This document shows positions 54,615-64,000 of a stretch of 64,000 nucleotides of DNA, one piece after another (the stretch's first letter is position 1; each line of letters opens with the position of its first letter). Below the pieces are notes generated by a model, which had not been told where the DNA came from, ran no database searches, and saw only the letters and a list, made by a program, of their open reading frames with translations. This DNA is from Ottelia alismoides (taxonomy: Eukaryota; Streptophyta; Magnoliopsida; Alismatales; Hydrocharitaceae). The position numbers and the translations under genes were made by a program. The stretch covers positions 1,364,001-1,428,000 of the forward strand of contig JAZKJV010008261.1 of the NCBI GenBank assembly GCA_037367405.1, in the 5' to 3' direction.

Positions 54615-57600
54615 TAATGAATCTTAGATTCATCACTCTAAAAATGACTAATTAAGCTTAAATCCCTAAAATTCATTGGCATTTCTTCATTTATTTTTCA
54701 TAATTAGCATTCATGCATGTATTGATAAGAATTACATTTTATCACTCATATATCATAAAATAAGGAGCCAAAAATCCCAGCCTAAATGACTTGTAAAATA
54801 GCCTAACCTCACTGATTTTTAATTAATTCATGCTAATCCAATTTACCTGAAACCACTTACATTGTGTACATATTACTAACAAGAATAAATAAAAAATACA
54901 AAAAAATCACTAACCTAAATAAGTGGACCAAAAACCCAAACCATAATTGCAGGATTCTCGAACTAAAATATCGATATCTTCCTCATCCAGTGTCAGATTT
55001 GATCTTACTCACTTTTGAACTAATGTACATTCAAATACCATCAAAACAAGACCAAGTTCAAGTGAATTGGAAGTCATATGTGAAAGTTGGGTTTTGGACC
55101 TCTTTTGTAAGTTTTGTATTTTAACGGTTTTTAACCTAATATTTTTTGTATATAATTCATTCATTTTATGTTATTTCTTTTTCTTTTATTTTCTTTGATC
55201 AAAGTTTTATTAAAATGCACAAAAATCCAATTTGAAAATGAGTTTGAAATTAAAGAAATTAATTAAGTCTGAGTCTTTACTAATAGTTGTACAAAAGTTG
55301 TCATTTTCATATTTTATCTTACTTCTTCATTTTCTTAATAATAAAAATCCAAAAAATTAGATGAATGTGTAAATATTTATCTTTAATCTTATCATTTTAT
55401 TTCGAATTTGAATTTGGTTTAAAAATGATAAAAAATTAGGAAACCTAAAATCAAGGTATTCTATGTACATGGGATACCCCAAAAATATCACTTTGTACAA
55501 CTAAACGATTTTAATTTTGGTTTGAGACGAGCAACTTTCGTGAAGAAATTTTTTTGATCCGAGGTCATTTGCTATTTCTTTTTTATTTTTCTTTCATTTT
55601 ATTTTTTTCGACTTTTTTGGGGCTGACATGTGGCCGCTCCTAGAACCGCCACGTGTCACCGATTTGTAGCCTTTATTTTCATTTATTTTTATAAGAAAAT
55701 TAATTAAAAAAATTAAATGAAATTAAAAAATACATGGCATAATCTAGGTTGTCCGATCTTGGTCGATCGGATGGTCCCCGATCATCTTCCACCTCCGATT
55801 CGTCCCTATCCCTTTCCAGAATTAGGCGGCGGTGCCTCCTCAGATTTCGCCGCGGCCACCCTCCATTCTACGGCAACCGCCCCCCTCGTGGTGACTTTCC
55901 TAATCCAACCCGACCACCACCTCCCTCCCAATTACGCCAATTTGCTTCTTCATCAAATCCCTCTCGTCCGAACCCCTTTTCCATATACACAATCTCCGCA
56001 CACCCATCAGATCCACATCCAATCCCTGCATCAATCACAAATCCATATTTGGTCTCAATCAAAGATCGATCATCACCCTCACAGATCCTCAAACGATCGC
56101 CATCCTCTACTATAAAACGACCTCCTCCTTCCAGGTTGAAACTATCCACCAATAGAGCATAGAAGCACGGAGGTGACAGCTCCGACGCCACCCCCTGCGG
56201 CAAGGTCCGATGGCCTAGCCACCATTGTAGCGGGGCGCTCCTCCGCTGATACTGCCTCCAGCTCCGGCTTCTGCCATCGAGTTAACAACGACTTACATCT
56301 CCCCACTCGTTCCTCCCTCATCTCCTCCTCCACGCGACTTCATCTACTTGCTCTCCACTCCACCAAATAGCATCGACCCTCTCAACCTACTGCTTCCTAT
56401 GTCATAAGTCCACCTAGCTCTGCCTCCACCAGCATCGCCTCCAGGAGCTCTCCCTCTGTTGCTCCTTCCACTTCAGGAGCCATCGTCGTGCCACTCGCCG
56501 TCATAAACTCCAGACGAGCATCTCCAGCCCGTGCTCCCACCTCTAATGGCCAACCCTCGAGCACGACAATGCGACCAACGACTAGCTCTCCGCCTCAGAT
56601 CTCATCGTCGGTCTTCCTCCGTCTGTGCTCCGCAACCCCGACGACCCACGGCCGTGTGTCGGCCTGGGGAGCTTCACCGCCACACAACTATGACAGCCGT
56701 CCTCCGACCGCTTGGGACTTTTGTGCGAAGCCCCCTAAGAGACCCTCGTATTTCAGAACTCCCCTTCCCACGTGATACTCATGTGCACGGGGGGTTATTT
56801 ACGCTAAACCCCTAGAGAATCACCATATCACAAGTCACGCCTAGCCACTCCAGAGTCACGTGTGACTTACGTGACCACTGGAAATTTTGCAGTTAACCCC
56901 TCGGGTTTAGGTAATTCCAATAAAGTCCTTCTCCGCATTATTTTATTTTATTACAATTCTACCCTTGCGTTCCCCCTTTGTATTCGACATCTACATCACA
57001 TCTTTTTATTATTTAAAAATTAGCATGATGTTCTACAATTAATTCTCTACAGTATGGCATATGCTTGATATTTTTGTGATCTGTGGTTAATTATTAATTA
57101 ATATTCTTGTGATGAATTGCATATTTTTCCCTTCTCGTGCTTCAAAATTCATAAGTGATTAACCACCACTCGAAAAATTACCAAAAATTCACGAATCATA
57201 GAATTAGTTGTTTTTAAAAAGTGCCCGAAAAGAATTGCATTTGCATGCATGGTTTGCTCAATAAAAATTGTTTTGCATATTCCAATCTTTAATTTTTAAT
57301 AAGTATTAAATCTCGTATTTTGAAGGTTTAGGATTTTTTTGAGATTAATCACCTAGTGATAGATCTTAGATAATTTTATATCTTAAAAATAAATAGCTTT
57401 AATATTTATTATAATTAATTTATGAAATTCATTTTGTTAGCATTCATAAATTCACAAAATATTTATCTTGCATCAAAAAATTCCAACACAAATACAGTGC
57501 ATTCATTTCTTCATAATTGACACCTTGGTTAATGTTCGTAATTTTGGACATCGTTTGACTGAAGTTGTATTTTAGTCCCTAAATTGGCCACATTTGCATT

Positions 57601-57881
57601 TGCATTCCAAAATTGCATTAAAAATGCAAAAAATTTACCGTCTCGAAAAATATACATGATATTTGATAGACAAAATTCTAGGTTGTTCCTTTGCCTCCTT
57701 GAGTTTTTCCTTGGGACTTACCCAAGTAAAATTAACATAAAACCACTCTGATTAAAAATTGATTAATTAACTATGGTTATTTCTTGACTGGTTCTAATTA
57801 CCCGACGTAGTTACAACGATACATGATATTTCAAACACTTAATAATTCCCGACAATTAAGGAGGATATTTTCATACTCGTT
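54615..57881 (+). repeat. 5' LTR of A6 (also right LTR of A5)
   Basis: About 3.27 kb, starting TAATGAATCT-T-AGATTCATCA (a TG to TA change at the terminus) and ending just before the primer site. An AT-rich first kilobase precedes a GC-rich island at about 55620-56830 and an AT-rich end. Its start matches 46683-46860. CACGTGTC and CACGTG-like words lie near 55660 and 56850. Open frames in the island (55749-56162, 56531-56815) are not recognisable proteins. Confidence 0.8.
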
Positions 57882-57884
57882 AGA

Positions 57885-57902
57885 TGGCGCCATTGCTGGG
57901 GA
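57885..57902 (+). other. Primer-binding site of A6
   Basis: TGGCGCCATTGCTGGGGA, 16 of 18 to the tRNA-Asp complement. Both differences are C:G to T:A. Confidence 0.88.
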
Positions 57903-59382
57903 AGCAAACAACTTAGATTTTATCTAAAAAATTTTAGTGTTCGATTTTTCTTATTCAGGTAGTCTGACCCCCGAATTTCCACTATATATTTTCCATTTTT
58001 TCCAGCTTTTGTTTTATTTTCATAATTTATTCCCTTACTATATTTTTTAATAATTTTTGAGTCACTCTCTTACATCCTCTCTCTTATTTTTCTTGCGAGG
58101 TACCCGACGTACGTGGAGTAGTTTCTCACAAAACTGATGCATCTTCACCGATGCCTGAAAAATCGTAATGAAATTAAGATCGAGTCGAGTCGTGAGTGAG
58201 CATAGAGTCTAGGGTTTATTTTTATGCAATTTTAATTTTTGTAGTTAATTGCTCATTTATAGCGGTGTTCGTTTGTACTCTCGCGTGTGTATCAAGACCT
58301 TGAACTCATTCTGTGATGTATCATAGCATGTTTATCTCTTCGGTGAGGGTAGGTCCCGACTTGAGTGGCTCGTAGGTTAGACCTACACCTACGGCTATTA
58401 GAGCTTCTAGAATTTTTGATTGTGCTCATAGAACCTATGACCACACTTCACATTAATTGAGACACACATTAAATCATTCAATTTAGTTAAATTTAACTCA
58501 TTTATCCATGGATAATAGAACTTTCTACTAGGTACAGTTTTTATTGGCTTGCATTCATCTAGAATAATTTTCAATTCTTGTATTGCATCCCACATGGAGA
58601 TTGCGAGGAATCACTGTAAGTCTTCTATATGAGTGTACATCATTATTTCATATGCATCGGCTTTTCCCGAAATTCTCCCTCCTATTTTGTCACATAATTT
58701 TAAAGGAAATTGGGACTGGGCGGTAGGCGTGTATTTGTACTCACCTAATTCTTCAGTGATCGCCTAATTAAAATTGGGACTGCTAAATATAACCGACTTT
58801 AATTAACCCATAAAATCAAGAATTTATGCGGGAGAACAACCTCGACCTTGGATTCATTTATTTGTCTGAGTGAGCGAGAGACAACACTTAAGGTTAGAGC
58901 CCAGCTCCGGAATCTTCATTTAGACTACTGATTCTAAAACGATTAGCTACTTCTCAGTGAGGAAATAACGGGTAGCCGGTAAACGATCGAGATTTTCTTA
59001 GCAGAGTGGGTGGTTTAAATGACACTGTGTAAGGCTCCATCCTTAAGTAACACAGGTAGCCATTTTACAATCCGTACTTACACCCATACTGGCTGAAAGT
59101 AGATGCAACTAGTCGTAAGAATTCGGGCTAGTCTTTAGGAAAATTTTCGGCACTTAACAACTTGCTAAATTTTTTCCAAGATTAAATTTATCACCAACTA
59201 AAATTGAAAAGACAATTTTTGAACTCTTGCGGCTTCATTGTGTGTGTTGGTGAACCTGAGGTTTGATTTTTGTTTACATTGGCATGCATGAACCGATTTC
59301 GAAGATCAAAAACCGCACACTTGTGCATCCTTGATAATTGTTTTTCTTGTGAATATCATGTGCACTTGCATCGAGATCAACC
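57903..59382 (+). other. 5' leader of A6
   Basis: The most divergent leader. It keeps GGTAGCCGGTAAACG (near 58972), a 'gggagaacaacctc' version of the A2/A3/A5 box (near 58830) and 'aattgaaaagacaatttttgaac' (near 59203) for the last block. No open frame of note. Confidence 0.6.
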
Positions 59383-60672
59383 ATGTCGATTCATCATCAA
59401 CCTCCTTTGACAAAGACGGGACAATGGTCCGAGTACCCATCTGATTTATACTATGAAAATGAATTTGTTTCGGTTAGACCCAAATACTCAAAACCCCCTT
59501 CTGCTAGATATCCTCCAACATTTGTGGAAGACACTCATCCCCGAATGAATCTATTCCAATCTACAATTCCTAATCATCCAACTGAATTCAACATTGCATA
59601 TGTGCCACCTTCCCCAACCTTTGATACACATGATCACTTGCCATCCTAGGCTGAACCATCTTATTCCCGATTTCTCGCCACAACTTATAAACCATTTAAA
59701 GATAAAATCACTTTTGAGACTCATGACTGGCCAAGACACCAATCCCAACTACCTTCATACTTTCCTCACGATCTTGTCGGGACATGTCCACAATTCACAA
59801 AAATACATTCAGACTAGACCTTAGGGAATAATATGATGGCTCGATAAACCGCAAGGAGAGGTCCGCACCTAATGATCATCAGTATTGGATTAACCGTGAC
59901 GATCACATCCACATTGACAACCCCAAAAAACCATGCCTTCAATCAACCTACACATATAGAGAACTAGACTGATGATATCGACATGTATGAACCCTATATG
60001 ACTCCATTTTTTGGTGATACGATTAATCATGACCATGGAAGTAGACACTACTCAAACCAAAATTGCATGCCTGAGTCACGACATGCTGAGTATGAGACCT
60101 ACATATTCCCACAGAATCCTTCCACTGAGCAGACTCCTACCATAACTTTTGAGGAGAAATTTTCATAAAATAACAATCATAAATTGGATATTCCAAGAGA
60201 CTCTTCTCCCGATTCATACAAGAAAATGGAAGATGAAATGACTGCATCTCAAATTCAAAAACGAGAAAATACACCGATTGCTCCCATGACTGATCATGAA
60301 AAGATTTTAAAGGATGATATTTCAAGGATAAATAAGAGGTATGAAGTAATGGAGAATAAATTTAGAAAGTTCACGGACTTACTAATTTCATTCTATGGTA
60401 GCTCGAATATAAAAATAGATGATGAAAAGATTGGTTCTCCTGTTGAAAGCCTTGAGGATATTCAGAAACCTAGAGACTATGATCACCCTAGGGACTATCC
60501 TGATGACGACACCTCTGCCAACTACTTCCCTAGAGACAATTTTGAATCTGACTCGACATATCTAAGCTCCTCCTCATATGGGGAATACAACTCATCTACA
60601 CACCATACCGAAAACACCAAAAAAAGAAAAAATCTAGAAAAATACAAAAAATTGAAACTGAAGAAGCTTTGA
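59383..60672 (+). pseudogene. Pro-rich ORF of A6 (interrupted)
   Basis: A single frame from the ATG at 59383 (MSIHHQPPLTKTGQWSEYP) to the stop at 60670-60672, interrupted by stops near 59647, 59818, 59833, 59968 and 60166, with a locally shifted stretch around 59850-59960. The first part is Pro-, Tyr- and His-rich. The last part, open for 162 codons (60184-60672), has a coiled-coil-like NKRYEVMENKFRKFTDLLIS and a Tyr/Asp/Ser-rich end. No gag core motif is present. It sits in the gag position, like 52304-53023 of A5. Function unknown. Confidence 0.62.
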
Positions 60673-60775
60673 AGAATCTAGATCCTACTCTAAGGTAAGA
60701 ACTGGAGAAAAGATTGATTTTTGAACTTCCCATGATACAGGCCATTGAACACTTCCCTGACCTTAAAAGATTTTA

Positions 60776-61252
60776 ATGAGCAAATTAATGATGAAAAAGT
60801 CAGGCAGGATAAGAACAGAGACAGAAAGACATATCTTGTCAATGGCCACGTCTTTCGTGTTGAGGAGAAAAATCAAGAGCCGCATAGTGAAGCAGTTGCC
60901 CAAATTTGACTGTGGAATCAAAGACACAATATTTACCCATGCTCGAATCGATGACAACTCATCAATCAATATCCTCCTGCCCTTTGTATTTGACAAACTC
61001 AAACTCGAACCTATCAAGAAGACAAGAGAGATCGTTCAACTGGCTGATCGATCTATAAAGCGACTGAGAGGGACCATTTCAGTCATCATTACATTCCAAG
61101 GTGCTCCGCTCAAAGTGGACTTCACGATCATTGATATTGAGCATCAAGGAGAAATCACTCAATCTTCAATCATTCCCGAAAAGCCATTATTGGCATTGGC
61201 TAAGGCAATTATTGAGTGCGAGACTCAGGAAATCAATTTTACAGCATTGTGA
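60776..61252 (+). CDS. Retropepsin-like protein of A6, active site altered
   Basis: An open run of 158 codons with the layout of the A1/A3/A5 protease: RHILSMATSFVLRRK, ARIDDNSSINILLPFVFDKL, LEPIKKTREIVQLADRSIKR, GAPLKVDFTIID and IIPEKPLLALAKAIIE. The triad position reads DDN (60950-60958) instead of DSG. The closing motif, PIILG in A1, A3 and A5, reads SIIPE. The fold is probably kept but catalysis is unlikely. It lies in a different frame from the Pro-rich ORF upstream. Confidence 0.65.
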   Translation: MSKLMMKKSGRIRTETERHILSMATSFVLRRKIKSRIVKQLPKFDCGIKDTIFTHARIDDNSSINILLPFVFDKLKLEPIKKTREIVQLADRSIKRLRGTISVIITFQGAPLKVDFTIIDIEHQGEITQSSIIPEKPLLALAKAIIECETQEINFTAL

Positions 61253-61400
61253 GCACTTCGATCTCAACCAGTCTTTGAGGAAACACGATATTCTGAGGCA
61301 ACCTACGAAGCTGTCAACAGCTGTAACCACCAACGGTAGAAGAGCCCTACCCCGCTGCTACACCTGAGATAATGACTATTGAGGAGACTGTTGGCTTATA

Positions 61401-61808
61401 GACTCTCCCCACTGTTCCATTTCCTGCTGCTCTCACCATGGGAAATGACTTCTCATATGGTCCTAAGATGTATGCATGGATGCATACGGAGTTGACCGAA
61501 ATCTCATCAGACCACTTTGATCAAGTTAACCTGACACATGAATGCACCAACATCAAGTTAATTGAGAACGAATATGAGGGACGTACATTAACCAGTAATT
61601 CAGAGACTCTCCCCACTATTCCATTTCCCGCTGCTCTCACCATGGGAAAGGGTTTCTATTATGATCCTGAGACATATGCATGGGTACATCGTGAGTCGAC
61701 CAAAATCTTCTCTGATCACCTTGACCAATTCAATCTAACTCAGGAGTGTACCAACATTAAGAAAACTAAGAACAAATACGAAGGACGTGCACTGACCTAG
61801 GAGGAATA
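61401..61808 (+). repeat. 204-bp in-frame tandem duplication in A6
   Basis: Copy 1 is 61401-61604 and copy 2 is 61605-61808, both beginning GACTCTCCCCACT. The unit is 68 codons and keeps the frame. The encoded unit contains IPFPAALTMG, YAWMH/YAWVH, SDHFDQVNLT/SDHLDQFNLT, ECTNIK and YEGRTLT/YEGRALT. The copies have diverged at many positions, so the duplication is old. An open run of 120 codons (61438-61800) covers most of it. Confidence 0.88.
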
Positions 61809-62455
61809 TTTCAGTGGTTATTCATCTGGAGACTCAATTGTCAACACCTCACTTCCAGGACCAACACCTTCACAGACAACACCAATCATGGCTGCTCCTT
61901 CATCTAAAAAGAAAGTCGCCTTCAACCTTTTGGAAAAGGAATCGCTTGATGATTCGTCATTAGGTACGGAAAGGGTAACTACATGAATGAAGTCTGTTAT
62001 GCAGTTCTTAAACCCTATCTACGCAAGGATCTAAATTTCAATTCCCGTTGGACAACTCCTGTTCCTCACTATTATTCATCCAAAGACGATTCTCCTGGTC
62101 TCATTAAATATACTAGAATAATTTCCTATCAGTTGACTGAGACTGGTGCTTCTGAGTATTCATTATCCAAAGACGAATCACTTAATCACAAAAAGGAATA
62201 AATTCTGAGCAAACAACTGAAGCAACTAAAGAATAATATTATCTGGAGTACCTCCACCTTCAAGTATTATTCCTATGAGGATAACTCCGATGATGGTTGG
62301 ATATCATCTGATTCAAACGCTTCATCTACTCTCCAGCATGATTTTTCCGAGGGTAACACTTACAATGGTTGAGAATCATATGCTTCATCTCCTACTTATC
62401 ATTACGATCTTCCTCCTCAGGCTCACAAAAAGATCAGCCGAAAACCACCTTAATA
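61809..62455 (+). pseudogene. Acidic/Ser-rich ORF pieces of A6
   Basis: Open pieces such as 61983-62201 (MNEVCYAVLKPYLRKDLNF, KYTRIISYQLTETGASEYSL) and a Ser/Asp/Tyr-rich continuation to 62455, interrupted by stops. The position corresponds to the spacer after protease in A1 and A3. No motif is recognised. Confidence 0.5.
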
Positions 62456-62511
62456 ATCGGCTACCCTCTCTCCCTCCCGACCCCATCGGTCTCCTTGTAC
62501 ATCTTCTTCCT

Positions 62512-62738
62512 CTATTTAGGCCAAGGCCTACGTATGGGGGGACCGATGCCATATGTACATACCATTCTCCCTATCTCATGATCGCCTCATTTCCACTCTT
62601 CTTCTATACTTAGGCTGACTAGAGCCTAAGTATAGGAGGAACCGATGCCCATCCGTATATACTCTCCTCATTCACATATCCCGACCACCTCATTTTCGCT
62701 TTTATTCTATACTTAGAATGTTCACATCCTAAGTATAG
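62512..62738 (+). repeat. Hairpin array of A6
   Basis: About 62512-62542 (TATTTAGGCC / GGCCTACGTA, ending GGGGGGA), CTATACTTAGGCT / AGCCTAAGTATAG (62604-62635, perfect, with a compensated change from GGAT/ATCC) and 62707-62738 (one mismatch, ending GGGGGCGGG). Confidence 0.85.
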
Positions 62739-62770
62739 GGGGCGGGCCGATCTATCTTTTTCTTTTTCAC

Positions 62771-62890
62771 TATCTTACGTTTAGCCCGAGATATGTATTC
62801 TCTACACTTCTTGTGCTCTGAGGACACATCACTCGCTAAGTATAGGGGGTGTGTATATATATACTATGTATATATTTTACCCATATCTCG
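62771..62890 (+). other. Putative 3' pseudoknot/switch element of A6
   Basis: CGAGATATG (62787-62795) pairs perfectly with CATATCTCG (62882-62890). The A3 counterpart is CGAGTTATG with CATAACTCG, so a base pair has changed on both sides. The surrounding stem, TTTAGC with GCTAAGTATAG (62836-62846), is partly decayed on the left. Confidence 0.6.
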
Positions 62891-63149
62891 TACTTTTACG
62901 TAAGTCTATATGTATTTACGGGGTGGGTAACTAACTTGAACAAAAAAAGAGAGATAGTTTTGCTACTAACACTGACTGTGTCCAACCAAAAAAATTTTTG
63001 GAAAAAAATGACTTCTTATTCATTTCTACAAAAAAAACTCAAAATAAACTTGCATTAAAAAATAAAAAAATTTCAATCACAAAAGTAAAAAATGTGTCTA
63101 CATTTCACACACCTGCACTTCATCTAGTATTACATTCATTGCATTTGTG

Positions 63150-64000
63150 AAAAGCCCTTTGATTCTTAACCAAGTTATGAGCAGAAAGCGAGAGTGGTAT
63201 GGACTTGACCTTAATCCACCTAATTTTCAAAGGAACATCATCGAGAATGAGGATTTTAGAAGCTTCAGGTCTTTGACTTAATTCTTCGAGTTCTACAAGA
63301 TAATGTGCAGTGTTTTACTATTAAGTGTCCACTTGGTCTCTTCATTCTTGGCATGACTCTAGAATTGGGAATTAATTTGTACTCTCGCATTATGCACTTA
63401 GCTCAACTCAGACGGGGTGTTGAAAGACTGTGTGAGTTTCTTTTTTGATAGCGTGGACATCTAAAGGCCGAAGTATGGATTGAAATAAAGCTTCAGAAAA
63501 GGGATGGATGTCTGGACACAATTTTTTCTAAGACCCCAATACATGTACGAAAAAAGATTCCATATCTGTAGGGGCACAACAAGATACATGCAGAGCTACT
63601 AAAAATCCAAATACAAAGAAGTCTACTACCAAATAAACATTTGACTAAAAATGGTTTAATCTTCAAGAAAACCTGCAGATCTTGGTGGAGACTTGGCTAA
63701 ACTGGTCGGCTTCACAAGAAGAGATGACTACACTGGTGACCCTCCAGTTCTTTTCTCCTCCTTCTAATTTCTCCCTCTAGTCGATTGTGAACACAACGCG
63801 ACAAATCTTAGAAGGAAATGCCTGACTCCCCGAGGAGGAGTTACAGGAGAGGAGGTTTGCAAGGTAGTCCGACATTCTAGATGGGAAGAGCTAAAACCTT
63901 TCACACACATGAGTCGACTGTTCAATGTTCATTGGGTATGATTTGGGAGGAAGATTGATCTAAGATGACTTCTGAGTCGAAACAATGACAATGATGTGCA
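63150..64000 (+). other. 3' non-coding domain of A6, runs off the window
   Basis: Aligned with the domains of A1-A3 by TTAATCCACCTAATT (63211), GACTTAATTCTT (63275), a 'gcttcagaaaagggatgg' stretch (63490) and two CTAAACTGGT/CTACACTGGT motifs (63690-63740). It is more diverged than the others. No gene. Confidence 0.65.

Larger units (their letters stand above)
54615..64000 (+). mobile_element. A6: element with Pro-rich ORF and protease only, 3' end outside the window
   Basis: LTR 54615-57881, well-kept primer-binding site, leader, long Pro-rich ORF, protease-like ORF with downstream in-frame duplication, acidic ORF, hairpin array, pseudoknot candidate and 3' non-coding domain to the window end. 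No gag core, RT or integrase was seen in 6.1 kb of internal sequence. Its LTR doubles as the right-hand LTR of A5. Confidence 0.78.

Noticed and set aside
55717..56815. Several overlapping Pro/Ser/Arg-rich open frames in the A6 LTR
   Set aside because: They sit in the GC-rich island, overlap on both strands and match nothing in the other LTR islands. Composition explains them.
62849..63058. Env-like membrane ORF at the 3' end of A6
   Set aside because: Short, without signal or cysteine pattern, and lies in the non-coding part after the array. No env-like gene was found in any element here.
1..64000. Host genes, tRNA or rRNA genes, CRISPR-like regular arrays
   Set aside because: None could be supported. 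The regularly spaced repeats are hairpin arrays within retroelements, and the tRNA-like words are primer-binding sites.

Overview
This is a stretch of repeat-rich plant heterochromatin. No host gene, tRNA, rRNA, CRISPR array or bacterial-type feature was recognised. Almost all of it belongs to long-LTR Ty3/gypsy retrotransposons of the Athila type, identified by their gag, RT and integrase motifs and by a primer-binding site matching the 3' end of plant tRNA-Asp. All of them are decayed by stop codons, frameshifts and mostly C:G to T:A changes. A flowering plant with a large genome is the natural host; I cannot name the species.

Layout. A1 (12325 down to 1, minus strand) is a nearly complete coding Athila-type element whose 3' LTR runs off the window. 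12326-14332 holds a Ty1/copia polymerase remnant and otherwise unrecognised DNA. From 14333 there is a nest. The LTR of A4 (14333-16128, resuming 42933-44234) is split by A3 (16129-16204 plus 29462-42932). The LTR of A3 is in turn split by A2 (16205-29461), a clean insertion with a 5-bp target duplication ATATA. A3 is coding-type, from the same family as A1, and has lost its 3' LTR. A2 has gag only. Next come a copia-like LTR (44579 to about 46682), a short LTR start (46683-46860) and an internal fragment (46861-47171). They are followed by A5 (47172-54614) and A6 (54615 to the window end), which share the LTR at 54615-57881. A5 and A6 have no recognisable gag core, RT or integrase; they keep a Pro-rich ORF and a retropepsin-like ORF.

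The most interesting material is non-coding. Elements with very different LTRs and coding capacity share (i) a long 5' leader with short blocks of near identity, (ii) an array of three to five hairpins near the 3' end, each ending in a G-run that resembles the polypurine tract, with compensatory changes between hairpins, (iii) in A1, A2, A3 and A6, a possible pseudoknot or two-state switch just after the array, and (iv) a roughly 1-kb 3' non-coding domain. The coding elements (A1, A3) probably supplied proteins in trans to A2, A5 and A6 through these shared signals; that is inference.
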